Source: Candidatus Bathyarchaeota archaeon
GTDB taxonomy: Archaea; Thermoproteota; Bathyarchaeia; 40CM-2-53-6; RBG-13-38-9
Length of the DNA stretch: 5,183 nt
Reading direction: 5' to 3'
Assembly: GCA_026394315.1 (NCBI GenBank)
Contig: JAPKYM010000136.1
Coordinates: 1 to 5,183 of the forward strand
This document shows positions 5,167 through 5,183 of the stretch, in pieces. The translations under genes were made by a program, and so were the position numbers. Under the pieces are notes generated by a model. The model was not told the origin of the DNA, did no database searches, and worked only from the letters and a program-made list of their open reading frames with translations. Each line of letters opens with the position of its first letter. Position 1 is the first letter of the stretch.

Positions 5167-5183
5167 AAGGCCTGACTACTAAT

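Noticed and set aside
1..5183. CRISPR array, tRNA/rRNA genes, insertion sequences
   Set aside because: I saw no regularly spaced direct repeats, cloverleaf-like conserved arms, transposase motifs or terminal inverted repeats; the window is almost fully coding.

Overview
The window looks like a chromosomal fragment of an archaeon, probably from the Thermoproteota/TACK side (Caldarchaeales-, Bathyarchaeia- or Nitrososphaeria-like). The signs are compact operons, TATA-type promoter elements, GGAGGTGA-type ribosome binding sites, frequent TTG starts, an archaeal-style sequon-rich surface protein with a cytoplasmic winged helix, and above all a eukaryote-like ubiquitin conjugation operon. The lineage is an inference from gene content; no marker gene is present.

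Layout. (1) 1-542, minus strand: the 5' part of a uroporphyrinogen-decarboxylase (URO-D) superfamily gene that runs off the left edge. (2) 543-638: a short divergent promoter region with one TATA element readable in both directions. (3) 639-2588, plus strand: a large membrane-anchored protein with a signal peptide, about five Ig-like beta-sandwich domains, one C-terminal membrane helix and a cytoplasmic winged-helix-like tail. (4) 5106-2601, minus strand: a tight four-gene operon encoding, in order, a ubiquitin-like protein ending in Gly-Gly, a UBC-fold E2, an E1 with its own N-terminal ubiquitin-like domain, and a small zinc protein (zinc ribbon, Pro/Ser/Thr linker, RING/B-box-like C-terminus) that is the best E3 candidate. 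The operon converges on gene 3 with 12 bases between the two stop codons. (5) 5107-5183: ribosome binding site and upstream DNA up to the right edge, with no gene that can be assigned.

How the genes work together. The operon encodes a complete minimal activation-conjugation relay. The E1 has the ATP-binding loop, arginine, zinc-binding Cys pairs and a catalytic-type Cys. The E2 has an HPN motif and active-site Cys. The modifier is translated already mature, with nothing after GlyGly. The gene order Ub-E2-E1-RING-like matches, from memory, the cascade described in Caldiarchaeum subterraneum. The present version differs in having no precursor tail on the modifier, no Rpn11/JAMM protease visible in the window, a ubiquitin-like domain fused to the E1, a B-box/RING-like rather than classical RING partner, and a modifier that has lost nearly all the lysines used for chain building. 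Ub, E2 and E1 also share one reading frame, separated only by UGA stops. Flanking genes 1 and 3 have no obvious functional link to this system.
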